Positions 23,749 through 35,981 of a stretch of DNA of 64,000 bases are shown here, one piece after another. The notes under the pieces are model-generated. The model saw only the letters and a program-made list of their open reading frames with translations, had not been told where the DNA came from and searched no databases. Numbering within the stretch: position 1 is the stretch's first letter; every line of letters starts with the position of its first letter. The stretch lies in contig NC_053119.1 in the NCBI RefSeq assembly GCF_010015445.1, positions 25,327,883-25,391,882 on the forward strand, written 5' to 3'. Both the position numbers and the translations under genes were made by a program. Source of the DNA: Perca fluviatilis. Taxonomy: Eukaryota; Chordata; Actinopteri; Perciformes; Percidae.

Positions 23749-25032
23749 ATGAGGGCTGTTTCTGCAAACTTGTTCGCTCTTCTTTTCCTGTGCGCCCTTG
23801 CGAGTGTTTTCTATGTCTGGAGCGCACTGGAGAGCCGTTTGGAGCGACACAAACGGGGGTTCTCAGTACCGGGCGGGGGGGCTTTTTACCAAGGTCTCCC
23901 AGCGGACCTCTCCGCCAAAACTTTCCGGGCATTGCTCGCTGTCCCAGCGGCACAAAGACCGCACTCGGTGGCCAGACTTGAGGCTCGAAACCTCACTGAT
24001 CAAACTGCCTCTGCAGGAAACCGAGATTACCATGTGAATGGGGATAACAAGAGGTCAGCGCTGCGGGAGGGCCCGGTCAAGTCAGGCTCCCCGGTGGAGG
24101 ATGGGATATTTTGGAGTGAATGGCTGGAGGGTCTCCTTCCCGCGGGCTTCACGGAGGACTATGCCCAGGCTTGGCGAGAGAGAGCCAGGGCACACAGAAT
24201 AGTGAAGCTGGAGCCTGGATGCGGCAGGATATCCAATCAGCTCGCCACTTTTGCAGATGGGACCAAAGCGTGTGTGCGTTACGGGATAAACGCGGATCAG
24301 GTGCAAGGAGAAACTTTGACGTACTACCTTGCCAGTTTGCTGGGCATCACAAACCTGCCCCCTCTCATACTGTCCCAGCTGAACAGTGACAGTGAACAAT
24401 GGGCGGCTGTGAGGACGCGCATAGGTGGCTTACAGTGGAGCGACCGGGCCGTGGTGTCTCTCACCGAGTGGGTCTCCAACCTGACCGGGGTGGTCACACC
24501 GGCGCCGCTTAGACAGGAGAGCAGCGGGCTGCATCCTGTGCTCGGGGAGCTCCGGGACAAGACGACGGCGGAGCTGCTGGAGCTCATGCAGTGGACCGAC
24601 CTGATTGTATTCGACTACCTGACGGCAAACTTCGACAGACTCGTCAGCAATCTGTTCAGCCTGCAGTGGGACTCGCGCGTAATGGAGAGGGACACCAACA
24701 ACCTCCTCAGAACGCCCCGCGGTGACCTCGTATTCATAGACAACGAGGCCGGACTCGTGCACGGCTTTCGGGTGTTAAACATGTGGGAGAAATATCACAA
24801 CACGGTACTGGGCTCCGTGTGCGTGTTCAGAAAGAGGACCGCGCAGCGCGTGGCGGAGCTGCACAGGCGCAGAGACGCTAGGAAAAGGCTGCTGGAGCTC
24901 TACAGAGACAGCGAGCCTTTGTCTCTGGAATTGGGATTTCTTTCGGACGAGCACGCCGGTGTCCTCCAGGACAGGATAGGCAGATTGCACAAACACATTT
25001 TGCACTGCAAAGGGAAGTACGGCCAGCTGTGA
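23749..25032 (+). CDS. fjx1: Four-jointed box kinase 1 (Fjx1), complete single exon
   Basis: Encodes 427 residues, against 437 in human FJX1, without introns. Fjx1 is the vertebrate Four-jointed, a Golgi type II membrane protein kinase that phosphorylates Ser/Thr in cadherin repeats of Fat and Dachsous, tuning planar polarity and growth. A signal-anchor lies at residues 5-25, followed by a variable stem to ~115. The kinase-like domain contains FADGTKACVRYGIN (168-181), FDYLTANFDRLVSNLF (288-303) and the DNE triad at 331-333 (in FIDNEAGLVHG), which is required for activity in the fly protein. The C-terminus HILHCKGKYG is family-typical. Possible N-glycosylation sites are N81 and N244. The start chosen is the ATG in CACCATGA. 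The frame is open for a further 16 codons upstream but has no other ATG, only a GTG at 23716, before the TGA at 23698. Confidence 0.97.
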   Translation: MRAVSANLFALLFLCALASVFYVWSALESRLERHKRGFSVPGGGAFYQGLPADLSAKTFRALLAVPAAQRPHSVARLEARNLTDQTASAGNRDYHVNGDNKRSALREGPVKSGSPVEDGIFWSEWLEGLLPAGFTEDYAQAWRERARAHRIVKLEPGCGRISNQLATFADGTKACVRYGINADQVQGETLTYYLASLLGITNLPPLILSQLNSDSEQWAAVRTRIGGLQWSDRAVVSLTEWVSNLTGVVTPAPLRQESSGLHPVLGELRDKTTAELLELMQWTDLIVFDYLTANFDRLVSNLFSLQWDSRVMERDTNNLLRTPRGDLVFIDNEAGLVHGFRVLNMWEKYHNTVLGSVCVFRKRTAQRVAELHRRRDARKRLLELYRDSEPLSLELGFLSDEHAGVLQDRIGRLHKHILHCKGKYGQL

Positions 25033-27846
25033 ACATTCAGCACGCACAGGTGACGGGTTTGTTGTCTCCACGGTATAATGGGCTCTGCAAACGCGATCGG
25101 CACACCTGTGCTCAACTGATGCGCATTACACAAAACTCTCTTGAATATCCAGCTGAACTACCTCTTGTGAATAGAAATGGGTCGCCTACTTTATAAATAA
25201 GTACATTTGACATGTGTTTCTAAGCTCCCTGTTGAGATTTCCACTGTATGCCTCACAGAGAGGAATGACCAGTCTATTCCGACTTACTTTCACCCCATGA
25301 TGCTCACCCCACCGAATGGTATTACATGTAAAGCGTACAGGCTATATTTGCGATTAGGGTATCATAACGCAGCCCTTCATGTGTATTTGGATTCCTGCCT
25401 TTTGTTCAAAAATCCTAGTGATAAACTCCTAAGCCTTAACATAAGTTCTTGAATACTGTATTTCTGTTGACATCTGGCTCGCATTTTTATTTTTTATTTT
25501 TTTTTAGAAACTCGTTTGCACAGTGCATTGTCATCGCAGCACCTGCACTCCTGTAATTGTGTTTGCATTGCATATTCAGCCTTAAAGTCACAGGTGTATC
25601 ATACCCATTGTACATGTTGTAAGTAGGTTGTAAATATTGTCTGCCAACCTGTTTTGGAAACTTGATGCTCCACTAATTTAACGTGCATTGTAACATTCCA
25701 AAATCTCTTGTCCTTTTTGATAAATACACTGTAATTTAATTTAACTGCGTGTTTCGTATGCAGTTTGTGCTTAACTGCCTTATTAGAGTGCATCAAATAT
25801 TTACCTAGTCTGCCTCTGTACTTGCCCATTACAGTGCTCTCATTTGTGCTGTAGAAACATATCTCGTACTGGCACACTGTTCCCCAGGAGCCATTATTTC
25901 AACCACTGGCACGCTACAACAGGAATCTCTAATCCCCTTCATAATCTCACCCAGAATGATAAAGTGAAGGAGACAACGGACATCATTTGATATCCTTTCA
26001 AAAGGGTTTTACTGTTCCCTTTCTATATGAAAATCTGCTTTTCATATTTGTCCCTCTGGTAATATTAAACGGTCAACCTACGGCCAAGGCTGGATGGCAT
26101 ATTTGGTTAATTTGATTCAGATAAAAAGTAAGAAAACTCCCTTTGTGGGTGTATGTGCTGCTGAGAGGCCAAGCCCACAATTAATGAGTGCACCGCTCTC
26201 AGAGGAGAGCCTAGTTTACAGTTTTTCAAAGGTTGAATTTGTAACTGTGAAAGGTATTAAAGAGAAAAAGTACAGCCTGGAGGTCAGCTGCATTATTTTG
26301 CCTCATTCTTTCACTTCACATAACCCCATCTTTTCTACCCTTTTAAAGAAGAATCCTCTCCTTATTAGTTCCACTGTGGGCGCAGCTCTGTGTCTGATTT
26401 CTGGTTCTAGACTTACGAGCACATTAGAGGGAAAGCCAACGATTCAACTTTTGAAGGCCTAATTCATACCAGCCTCTCACTGTTCTGCACGTCATCTGGT
26501 TTCTTTTACAGCTTTTTTTTTTGTATGTATGGCCAACTCCAGGGCACACCACTACTGTTAAGTACATCTCCATAGAATGGGATGAGTGCATCTTGTTCTA
26601 ATAGTGGCTCGATTTGTACTCGCACTTCATTTCATGGCTTACAGCACGTGTGTCAGTATCAGTGATTTATGTTTCTCCCTACTAGGTCACTGCATAAGTG
26701 GCAGAGAAGCAGCAGAGGTTTAAGCAGGTGTAACTGGAGGCTTTTTCCAGACTAACTGCCTGCTGCAGCTCTAATAGGGACTTGGGGATCAATATGTGCA
26801 CTGCCTGCTGTATAGGCGAAAGCAGGTCATGTTAATGCGCTGGGTGTACGGGTTAGTATGTAAACGGGTGTGTGTTTTGGAGGGGGGTGGGGGTTGCAGC
26901 TGGGCATCACGCTCTAAGCATGTCTGTTAATGCCAAACACTGCAAAGAGATTTACGACAGGCTGCAGACACCAGGGATTAAACACAATGCTAAACTGAGG
27001 TCTGCAGGTCTTCTGCCTCCCTTCCCTCTGTATTTCACACAAAAACACGTTCTTCCCGCTACGCATTTGTCTTCGCTGTTAACATCACCGTCAACTTCAT
27101 TTGGTTAGCTAAATAGAAGATTCCCATTTCTTTTTTTTTTTGGGACATTCCTCTGCAGAAGAAAGCCATTTTTTTAAACCAGGGACCATGCCAGCTGTAA
27201 TCACACTAATGGTGAAAATCAAAGAGGTTTTTGAATCACCCTTTTAACTGTTCACATATGTTCCGACCTTACTCTCCCTGCCTGGCTTATTTCAGATCAC
27301 CACAAAAACTCTTTCAAGTCCCCCACCCACCTTTTTTTTTTTTCCACCCAGAGGCAACGGAATCTTCATGCACATAACTTTGTGACATGGTCTAATAAGT
27401 GCAGCTTGTCCTAGCTCGTGGCAACAGCACAGTAGGCTATTTGGCATGTATATGGCAGTTAGTTATGCCCTTATACGTGCCAGTTGTGTGTGGTTCCTTC
27501 CAGATGGGCTTGTTTTCTGTGTCAGTAGGCTGAATCACATGCTCAGACAGTCATACTAGCCAGGGGCCCGCAGCAGGCCCGAACACAGTCCCCAGGTACT
27601 CAAGCCGATCTTTTTCTTCGTGCACATTGCAAACATTCCAGAGGAGCTCAGGGAGGATCATCTCCATGGACACACAAATGCACACAGACACTTCTCAGGG
27701 AGGCGAGTGGAAGGAGTCCCAGCTGTGTACATAAACCGTTGTCAAAGTTGGCTGAGATCCTATATCCTCATTTATAAAAACAACAATAAAGTCAGGTTTA
27801 TCAGTGGGTCATATTAAAAGAAAGTTATCCACATTGAAGCAACATT
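25033..27846. other. fjx1 3' region and intergenic sequence
   Basis: The fjx1 3'UTR must begin here, but its end is unclear: the nearest hexamer-like motifs are weak (ATAAAT near 25194 and 25723), and a clean AATAAA appears only at about 27784. No other gene. Open frames such as 26094-26462 (plus) and 25599-25877 (minus) have no recognisable features. Confidence 0.35.
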
Positions 27847-27850
27847 TTAA

Positions 27851-28900
27851 AGTCACAATGCAAAGTTTTGGGAAATGCTTTATTACTGTTTCTTACTGAG
27901 AAGTAGACGATAAGATCAGAACCCCATGTAAAACTGCTCGTTTTTTTTACACTTGTTGTCTTCGTAAGTGTAAAAATGAGTTATAGAGAGCCGAAGTCAC
28001 GCCCCTTCCGGTGGACCTCATGGGACCTTAACTCGCAAAGAATATGAACGGTAGTGAACGGGGAACGTTTGAATTGAGCCACGGATTACAAATATGATGT
28101 TCGTCAATTTAAAAGATCATTTTTGAACCGAAGAAAGTCTCAGTTAGCCGTAGGTTTGTCGTAGTACCACTTAGTTTTGTGTGAAACCGCTCAGTGAACT
28201 ACATCTCTCGTCTCCCACAATTTACGTCACCTAGCTTGATGCTCAACTTGCTCGCTAGCTAGCTAGCTTAGCTCTGTTCCACAACACACGTAACGTTATC
28301 TTACCTGATGGGTTTTATCCAAGTGTTTTCAGCAAATAAGCAAAAGAACAAGCAAGATCCGCTGCTCATTTGAGTAACGTTACATCCCCGGTACGATACA
28401 CACACACATCGTAGCTTCAGCGAGACGTCACCCATGAGACACTGAAGTGTGCAGTCTTTCTAATTACGTATTTTCACAGTCTTATACTTCAACAGTTTAA
28501 CGTTCTTCGGTTGAAAAATAATGTTTTAAATTGACGAACATCATATTTGTAATCCATGGCTCAATTCAAAGGGGATCAAAAAATAATTAGTATCTCTCCG
28601 TTGACTCTTGTTCATATTTTTTTCCGAATTAAGGTCCCATGGACCGGAAGTAGAAGGGCGTGACTTCGGCTCTCTATAACGTTGGGATTAGGGAGCTTTA
28701 GAGGTGCTGCTAGGCGCATTTTATTACGTCTGGTCAGAGCCAGGCTAGCTCTTTCCCTCTGTTCCAAGTCTTTATGCTAAGCTAACAGGCTGCTAGCTCG
28801 ACTCCTGTATTGATCAGAAAGACATGAGCGGTATCAATCCTTTCATCTAACTTATCAATAATGCAAATACGCATAATTCCCAAAATGTCGAACTATTCCT
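27851..28900. mobile_element. TTAA-type inverted-repeat element (outer)
   Basis: The left arm (AAGTTTTGGGAAATGC and on) is complementary to the right arm, which ends CCCAAAATGTCGAACTATTCCT at 28900. TTAA precedes the left end (27847-27850); the right TTAA is mutated. It is the same family as 10-696. Its middle is occupied by the separate element at 27980-28680. Confidence 0.65.
27980..28680. mobile_element. ~700-bp inverted-repeat element nested in the above
   Basis: Begins GTTATAGAGAGCCGAAGTCA and ends with its exact complement. Arms of about 150 bp continue through GGACC, GGGACCTTAA, TTTGAATTGAGCCA and ATATGATGTTCGTCAATTTAAAA. The centre includes GCTAGCTAGCTAGCTTA near 28255. It interrupts the 27851-28900 element and so is younger than it. 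It encodes nothing. Confidence 0.75.
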
Positions 28901-29564
28901 CAAATACTTACATCATTAACTCAAACCAGAATATCAAAATGTCATCATCATCAAACACAAAACAGTTGATTAATTACACCCAACTAATTTACATGATTTA
29001 AAGTATGAAAGGCTATTGAAAATTGGGTGTTTTGACAGACATCAGGTGACTAACTGACTTAGACTGTCCCTTTCCCTGTGGGCCTGCCATGTGCAAGTGG
29101 ACGGACATAACTGGCATTCTTTCATGGCCACACAGTGCAGGGAACTTCCTGTGCATGACTGAATGATTTCATTATGAAACACGGCACATACTAGGGGGAG
29201 AGTTAGTTAGTCACAGCTGAGTGGATACGGGCCATGAAGGGTAAACTGGGGGGCCGGGGCAACGTCTGGAGGGGCTTTGGCAGTGTAAGGGCTGGACAGC
29301 GGGGCTGTGGTGTGCCTGGAGAGCTGGCACAAAGCCTGGCTTTGTCCAAACCAGGGGTGAAAGCATAAGGTCAGGACCTTTAGGCATTCTTTCTCAAGAC
29401 AAAGTAAAAGGTAATGAGCAACAGAGACCGGCGAGAAAAAGGGCTACACGTACCTCAGCTCGTAAGAGGAGAAAACAAACGTGCTAAGTGTAGTGACCTC
29501 CTCTGTTGTCATCTCTGCATGTGTGAGTCCAGATTAATTTAAGTCAAATCTATGGTGTCGATGT

Positions 29565-30465
29565 TAAAATTGGCTAGTTTTCCTAGTAAAATTTTGGGGT
29601 ACTTGTGCTTTACTGTAGTACTTCAATGTTCTGCTACTTTATATTTTTGAAATATTGTACTTTTTACTTCCCCACATGTATTTGATAACTTTACCAGTAA
29701 TAAATCAATTATGATAGTATTGTATCAACAAGACTTTATTGATTCACAGGGAGAAATTCACAAGCTACCCAGCATTATATGAAGTGATATACAGCTATAT
29801 ATGAATTAAAAATAGCTGCAAAAATTCAAGTGAGGAATGCATCAATAATTATAATCCAATAATATATATTATTCTGAAACAGGCCATTGTGAATAACGAG
29901 TACTTTTACTTTTGATACTTTAAGTGTATTGTAACAGAGGGCCTAATTTACTAACACTAGTGCTGTTTGCGCTGCGTCTGTAATGCGAGTTCGGTAATAG
30001 CGCACGCTATGCTTCCACATTTTGCGTAGTATTTATCAACCCTGACACCCATCAGGCAATCAGCGTCTTTCTCCGCCCACTAGACCGTAAATTGCGCTGT
30101 AGCAAAGCGGTACTTGTGCTATGAAACGGCTGAGAGCAGACTGCGATATTCCCACAGCTGATGCTATGACTGTTTGAAATGATCCTGATGCCAATATTTA
30201 TAATGTAGCGAGGAGTTTAACAACTGCTGGAGTGGGATGTGAACGCTGAGTGGGAGATTCAATTTCATCTTTGATTTCTTCCAGTAACTCTAATATTGCA
30301 TGGCTGCTTGATCTGTAACGCTAAATGATGTTGTGTTCACTGACAAAGTGTGATTCTTGTGTTAAAAATATTTTCAAACGGCTTGATAAATCTAGCCCAG
30401 AGTGTTTCTACACTGTGGTATTACTACTTTTACTTTAAGATCTGAGTACTTCTTCTACCATTGCC
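29565..30465. repeat. GTACTTTTACTT-type dispersed repeat, interrupted
   Basis: 29565-29938 and 30399-30465 carry words such as TACTTTTTACTTCCCC, GAGTACTTTTACTTTTGATAC and CTGAGTACTTCTTCTACCATTG, typical of a common teleost repeat. They read as one repeat once the insertion at 29939-30398 is removed. Confidence 0.5.
29939..30398. mobile_element. 460-bp inverted-repeat element, 3-bp duplication AGA
   Basis: Left end GGGCCTAATTTACTAA is matched by the complement of the right end TTGATAAATCTAGCCC. AGA lies directly outside both ends (29936-29938 and 30399-30401). Three-base duplications fit PIF/Harbinger-like elements, though their usual target is TTA or TAA. Non-coding. Confidence 0.6.
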
Positions 30466-32144
30466 AGCTGTGACTAAAGTTTTTGGACTTGCGCTACGTA
30501 GTCCCATTTCATCACATGCTGCGAGTTTAACAAGTGTGTGCACCTGGACACACCACAGGGGACACCCAGCTTTGTTAATCTCTGCCATATGGATTTACTT
30601 TTAAAGTCAGCTGTGATAGCACACAAGCGTTTGATAAAAGAGAGAGAATAAAAATCGAAAAGGTGAAAGAAAAAGGTTAAGAAGAAAAGGTGAAGCGATG
30701 GGTTGTGTGTCCGATGTGTGTGATCGCGAAAAACTCTATGACAGATTTGGCTTTTCTTGAACAAGAAATTTCCCTAAACTCGGATGGCCAATGTCTTCAG
30801 CCAAGAAACGTGTGTCCTTGGGTGGGCAGTTGGTTTTTGCAGGGTTCTGTCACAGTAAATCATACACAAGGGAGCAGACTCATACATCGGTCCAGCTGTT
30901 GTCCACTCTCTCAGGGCTGCCGTGCCTAGATTATGGAAAAAAAAAATCACACTTGTAACTTTCTACCATAAAGGTCTGTTACCTTCATCGAGCTAAGTTT
31001 ATTTTGTCACTCTGTCATGACTACCAGTGAGTCAGATCTTTGATGTAGTTTATGTTGACAGAAATATATCGGATAATACAGACACATGACATTATTGTAT
31101 TCTTCCTCATCATTTTACGTTATTAGATTTGGAGCCTAATAATATAGCCTACATTAGGTATACAAATAGACAGAGATCTGAATATAATCCATTAAACAGT
31201 TTTTGAAACAAGAACTGTTTAACCTCAATTTGGATTCTCTCTATTTTCCCTTAATACGATTTGCTTCTTGCCAGTCATAGCATGCATAAAAATAAATCCT
31301 AATTATTTCACTACTTAATACAATCCTATTTGTTATGCTTAAATCGTCCCTCAAGCTCTGTCTCCAAAATGTCAGACCATAGTCTAATGTCATATTTCAG
31401 AATGAGAGACTTTTTTTTTCCCCCTACAAGTTGAGCTACATGAAGGAATTTACCTTTGTTGTAAGTAAAAGTGGCAGTAAAGTAAGTAAAGGAGCTCAAT
31501 TCAGCCTGTGCTTTAAAATCCACTTTTGTTTATCAAACCGAGGAGTACCCAGGCATGACATTAGCTCCCTTGTAAGGACCTTGTTGTGTTCAAATGTTTT
31601 GCCTTGCTTTTCCCCTCCTTCCTTCGACTGAAATGTCTCGGCGCATTTGATTGACATGCTTGACGGCATTTGATATTCCTCCGGGTGATGCCTGTTGATG
31701 CTTCGGTGCAGCCGGGGGACCTGTTTCAAGTAGACGCCGTTTTCGCTCATTTGCATCTGGATTCATCTCTATGTAAATGAGAATTAGTATGCTTATGGAA
31801 ATGACTGTTTTTTTCTGTCCTTTGCTGGAGAAAAAAAAAAAAATCACTGATCATATTTATGGCAGGGAGATAATCTATCATTTTGCTGCTGGATGTGTCT
31901 TTCTCGTGGCCACCTGCACCTAGCTGAGATTGTGGCAGTAATTAAGATATTTCTATGCAAATGTTGTGAGGGGAGGTTATGAATTTGCCCCAATGCCAGA
32001 CAATAAGTTTATTGGAACAAATAATAATAATAATAATATATAAGAATGAGGGGATGCCTTTTCTCATTCTGAAAAGGTGTATACCAATGCTGCGCCACTT
32101 AGCAAACACAACTTTATATCTGAAACATCTTATTATTCAGATTC
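30466..32144. other. Unique intergenic sequence with octamer-like motifs
   Basis: No gene. About 31680-31990 is repeat-free and contains two octamer-like words in opposite orientation (ATTTGCAT near 31750, ATGCAAAT near 31956) with TAATTAAGA between them. It could be a conserved enhancer; not testable here. Confidence 0.25.
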
Positions 32145-32373
32145 GAAATTAGTAGGGATGCACCTACCAATACCAATACCAGTATCGGGTATCGGTCCGA
32201 TGCCGTGCGCATGTACTCGTCCTTGTAATCATAAAATTACACCGATGCTACCACACCCGATACCACTTCATAGAAATGTGACATTAACTTCTTCGTCGAG
32301 CAGGTATAGATGGCGGAAGAGGAGCAATGCCAGCCGTTTGGAGATTTTTGGCTGTAAAAATAACAGAGGCTCT

Positions 32374-32499
32374 TACCCAATAAATGATGTAGTTAATAAT
32401 ACTGGGTTCCAACGTCTTCTCAGTGTAGTGGAGCTGAGGTATGGGATTCCCAGCCGTCACTTCATCACAGAAACTTTCCAAAGCTACATGACTTTATGA
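32374..32499 (+). pseudogene. Fragment of hAT transposase
   Basis: The frame reads YPINDVVNNTGFQRLL, then VELRYGIPSRHFITET, then a stop. The pattern 'VV-x-x-x-GF-x-x-LL...L-x-RY-x-IPSR-x-x...T' is the conserved N-terminal part of hAT transposases. An ATG GCG GAA GAG at 32309 in another frame may be the original start. The frame is broken, and no DDE catalytic region or dimerisation domain is found downstream. Confidence 0.5.
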
Positions 32500-34159
32500 A
32501 AAAGCACATCATTCCATTGTCTCTCATCAGCTTAACAGGCATAAACATGAAGAAAGCGGTATTTCAATCTGTTCCGTCTGCATGCGGTCCCTACGGCGCT
32601 ACTCTGCAAATAGCAAAACATTATTTTAATTTTTTTTTTTACAAACAAGCTAAAACGAAAGCAGTCGGTTTGTAGTCTGTTTAATATAGTTATATAGCCA
32701 CGATTCTTTATATTTGGACAACATCTTGTGAACTAACTAACTAACTTGCTGGGTAAACAGGGCCGAGGTGTGTGCGTTACTTGACGCAGCACATAACTGA
32801 CTGGAAACGTTACCGAGGATTATTTACCGCCGGTGGCACAGATGAACTAACGCTACACTCGTTACTGTAAGTAGCCTACAATAAAACCTCCATGATTAAA
32901 GAGTCAATACTTATCAATACCCACCTACCTGTTCTAAAGGCAGAAACATGTAGAAACCAAAATTTCAGTCTGCTCTGTTTGCGCTGTCCATTCTTGTCCA
33001 CCGCGCTGTGCAAACACAGCTCTACTCTGCAAATAGCGACTTTACAAACGAGCTAAAATGAAAGATGTCAGTTTGTAGTCTAACTGTTTATCTTAATTTG
33101 CAACCAATCTTGAACTTTGGACAAACTCTTGTAAACGTAGCTGCTGTCTAAACGAGCCATCCTCTCCGCTGGAGCGGTAAACCTGTGTATGTATTATAAG
33201 ACCAAAACAGATACATGTGGCTACTTAATATGCACGTGAATGACACCGCGTTCTTCATTCTTGATGATGTTGCCAGTTGTATTATTTTGCAACAACATTG
33301 TCTTATTTCAAATTAGGCATACAGAGACGAAAGGAAGCCGGTTTTCAAGCAATCGGCCTTACAGCTGCTGTTATCCACAACTTTTCACTTCAGGCTCTCT
33401 GACAGTGACATTTTTACCTGACAACAGGCCTTTCTTTCTGTAAGCATTTTCCACCAATCAGGACACTGATTACGTTTCAGTAATCAAGACTTTAACCATC
33501 AATCCTCAGGGAACTGCCCCCTAATCTGAGATAATGTTCTAGTTAAGTAGCCTATCTAGTTATCATTATGGATTTTCCATGTATTTTAGGGGTTTGCTTA
33601 CACTAATACATGTAAAAAATAGAGCATTAATTTAGTAAGAAAGTGAAAATATCAAACAAGAAGATGCGTATTAGGTATAATTTTATTTTCTTTATTTGAA
33701 AGTCCGGCCCCCGGAGTGTCTGCTTAAAAAAAATTCTGGCCCTTGGAAAAATGTAGTTGATGACCCCTGGTCTAGCTTTACTGCTAATGGCACAACATCC
33801 AGTGGCAGTGGCTAGCTGGGTTAGAACCATTTTCTAAAGCTTCATGGTAGGTGCGGCGTATATTTTCCTGCTTTTTTGTCCTTTGCCAATCACACCTATG
33901 ATATTTCTTTCAGGGCCAGTAAAAATGTAGAAGGGGCCAGCAAAACCCTGATCTAATGGCCCTTGGGGCCAGTGGGGATTTTTTTTATGTTGAGCCCTGC
34001 ATTACCTCAGGGAAATATCCAGCCCATGGGCATACGCTTTGACTAGAAAAAAAAGCATGGTCCTTTTAATACACTGCTATGTTTTAATTGAAAACAATAT
34101 CAGAGCAGGCCAAAATCATGTGTGTCAAAAACACCGACGGACCCCAGAGGGATTATTAA

Positions 34160-35058
34160 AGTAATGGTTCGGAGTAATTCACCCTAGGGTCCTTTGCACC
34201 ATGACCTCGAGCCAAACACCCCCCCAGAAGCTTTTTTCACCTGGGTCTAACATTGGGAGAGTTAGCTAGAGTAGCGTTATCAGCTGAATAGCTTAGCGCA
34301 GGGGCTAATGGACCCACGTTTGTATCTTGTAAGTTACCCCACTAATAATGCCCGAAATGATACCAAACGTCTACAAGTAGTACAAATAGGTTATGCTCTC
34401 ATAAAACGATGGATTGGAAAGTTTGTACACCAGAAGTTTATGAACACTTGCCTGCTCTCTTCAGCTCTCTGTTGCTGCTGCTGCTGCTACCTGCAGTTAG
34501 ACGTGTTTAGGGCCATCTACAAATTACTACACCGAAAAGAGATACAACAAAAATATTTATTAATTCAATGATTAAATAAGGTAATGTCTCCAAACTTACC
34601 TCAATTATTACTTGTCTCCTGCTAGTTATACTACAGCACTTACTTAAAAAAAAAGTTAAATTAATAAATATTTTTGTTGCATCTTTTTTCCGGTGTTGTA
34701 ATTTGTAGACGGCCCTAAGCACTCGTCTTACAGCAGCAACAACAACAGCAGAGAGCAGAAGCCAGCAGGCAAGTGTTATTTACATAAACTTCTGGTGTAC
34801 TTACAAACTTTCCAATCCATCGTTTTATGAGAGCATAACCTATTTGTACGACTTGTAGACGTTTGGTATCATTTCGGCATCGTATGTGTCAAATGCATTG
34901 AATACAAACGCGATGAATCCGCTAAGCTATTCAGCTGATAACGCTACTCTAGCTAACTCTTCCAATGTTCGACCCAGGTGAAAAAAGCTTCCGGGGGGGT
35001 GTTTGGCTCGAGGTCATGGTGCAAAGGACCCTAGGGTGAATTACTCCGAACCATCACT
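34160..35058. mobile_element. Fold-back element with ~400-bp arms, TTAA-flanked
   Basis: Left arm 34160-34564 and right arm about 34661-35058 are complementary along almost their whole length (for example AGTAATGGTTCGGAGTAATT, GTTATCAGCTGAATAGCTTA, TTATGCTCTCATAAAACGAT). A loop of ~96 bp separates them. TTAA flanks it on both sides (34156-34159 and 35059-35062). It lies inside the 32153-35150 hAT and so arrived later. A GCT/GTT triplet patch in each arm differs between arms. It encodes no protein. Confidence 0.85.
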
Positions 35059-35158
35059 TTAAGTACTCGTATCGGTACTTGGTATCGGTGCGTACCCAAA
35101 TGTAAGTAGTTTTACTTGGTTTTAAAAAAAGTGGTTTCGGTGCATCCCTAGAAATTAG

Positions 35159-35930
35159 CATTGGAAAATCTTACTCCTACTTAACAGCATGAAAATATAT
35201 GCTAATTCTTGACATACTTGTGTGTCAGTGGAGCTTTCTTTTTTTTTTTCAAAGTGTGCTGTGACTGTGTCATAAGGGCTTTGTCCTCCCCATGCCTGAA
35301 GTGCAAAGAGAATCGATACACAGAAGGGCAAGAGGATGTGTGATACTTGATGACAAAATACCTACAAGCTGCTGAAACAGCACATTCCTTCCTGCTAGCT
35401 GACCACTTGCTCTCTGAATGTTAGCGTTGGCTGGAGGCTGTACCCTGTTGGAGACCTGCGTGCGGTCACAGTAGTCCTTTTGAATTATAGCACCCATTGG
35501 CTGTTCCAGTGCTCAGTAATTTGGTCATTTCTATGTAAATTGCGCTTTGTGCCGCCATAGAAGGCTGTTGTACCACACAAACGCTCCGGCTTGCCTCGTT
35601 CCGTAATGGTACACTGTTACACTGAATGATTAAAGCTAACTGTGAGAAAATGGCACTACAGTCAATCAGTTAAGTAGATAGGTCGACAGGAGTGTAGATA
35701 GAAGAGGAGGGCACTCAGGCATGCGCGGCGAGGCGGATGTTTTGGGTTGCGTCCAGCCTGCTGGCTTCTCTCTTCAGACGGGAGAAGAGAGAAGAGCCCA
35801 CAAGAGACAAACATTAGGGGGTTATGGCTGACTCTGCAGTATCATTGTCATTTGAACAAGATTGGACATGCCTTAGTGAGGTGAGGTGGGACTACCTAGT
35901 ACAGGAGATAGCAGAATGAGGCAATATATA

Positions 35931-35981
<51 letters not shown>

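Larger units (their letters stand above)
32153..35150 (+). mobile_element. 3-kb hAT element, 8-bp duplication GAAATTAG
   Basis: Ends TAGGGATGCACC and GGTGCATCCCTA with perfect 8-bp direct repeats GAAATTAG (32145-32152 and 35151-35158). Both subterminal regions hold GGTATCGG/CCGATACC words. A decayed transposase fragment is present at 32374-32499. An internal ~130-bp duplication (about 32599-32740 and 33021-33150) and a nested fold-back element (34160-35058) account for much of the rest. It is not autonomous. Confidence 0.87.

Noticed and set aside
26094..26462. 122-residue plus-strand frame downstream of fjx1
   Set aside because: No recognisable domain or gene context; the sequence looks like ordinary AT-rich 3' flank.
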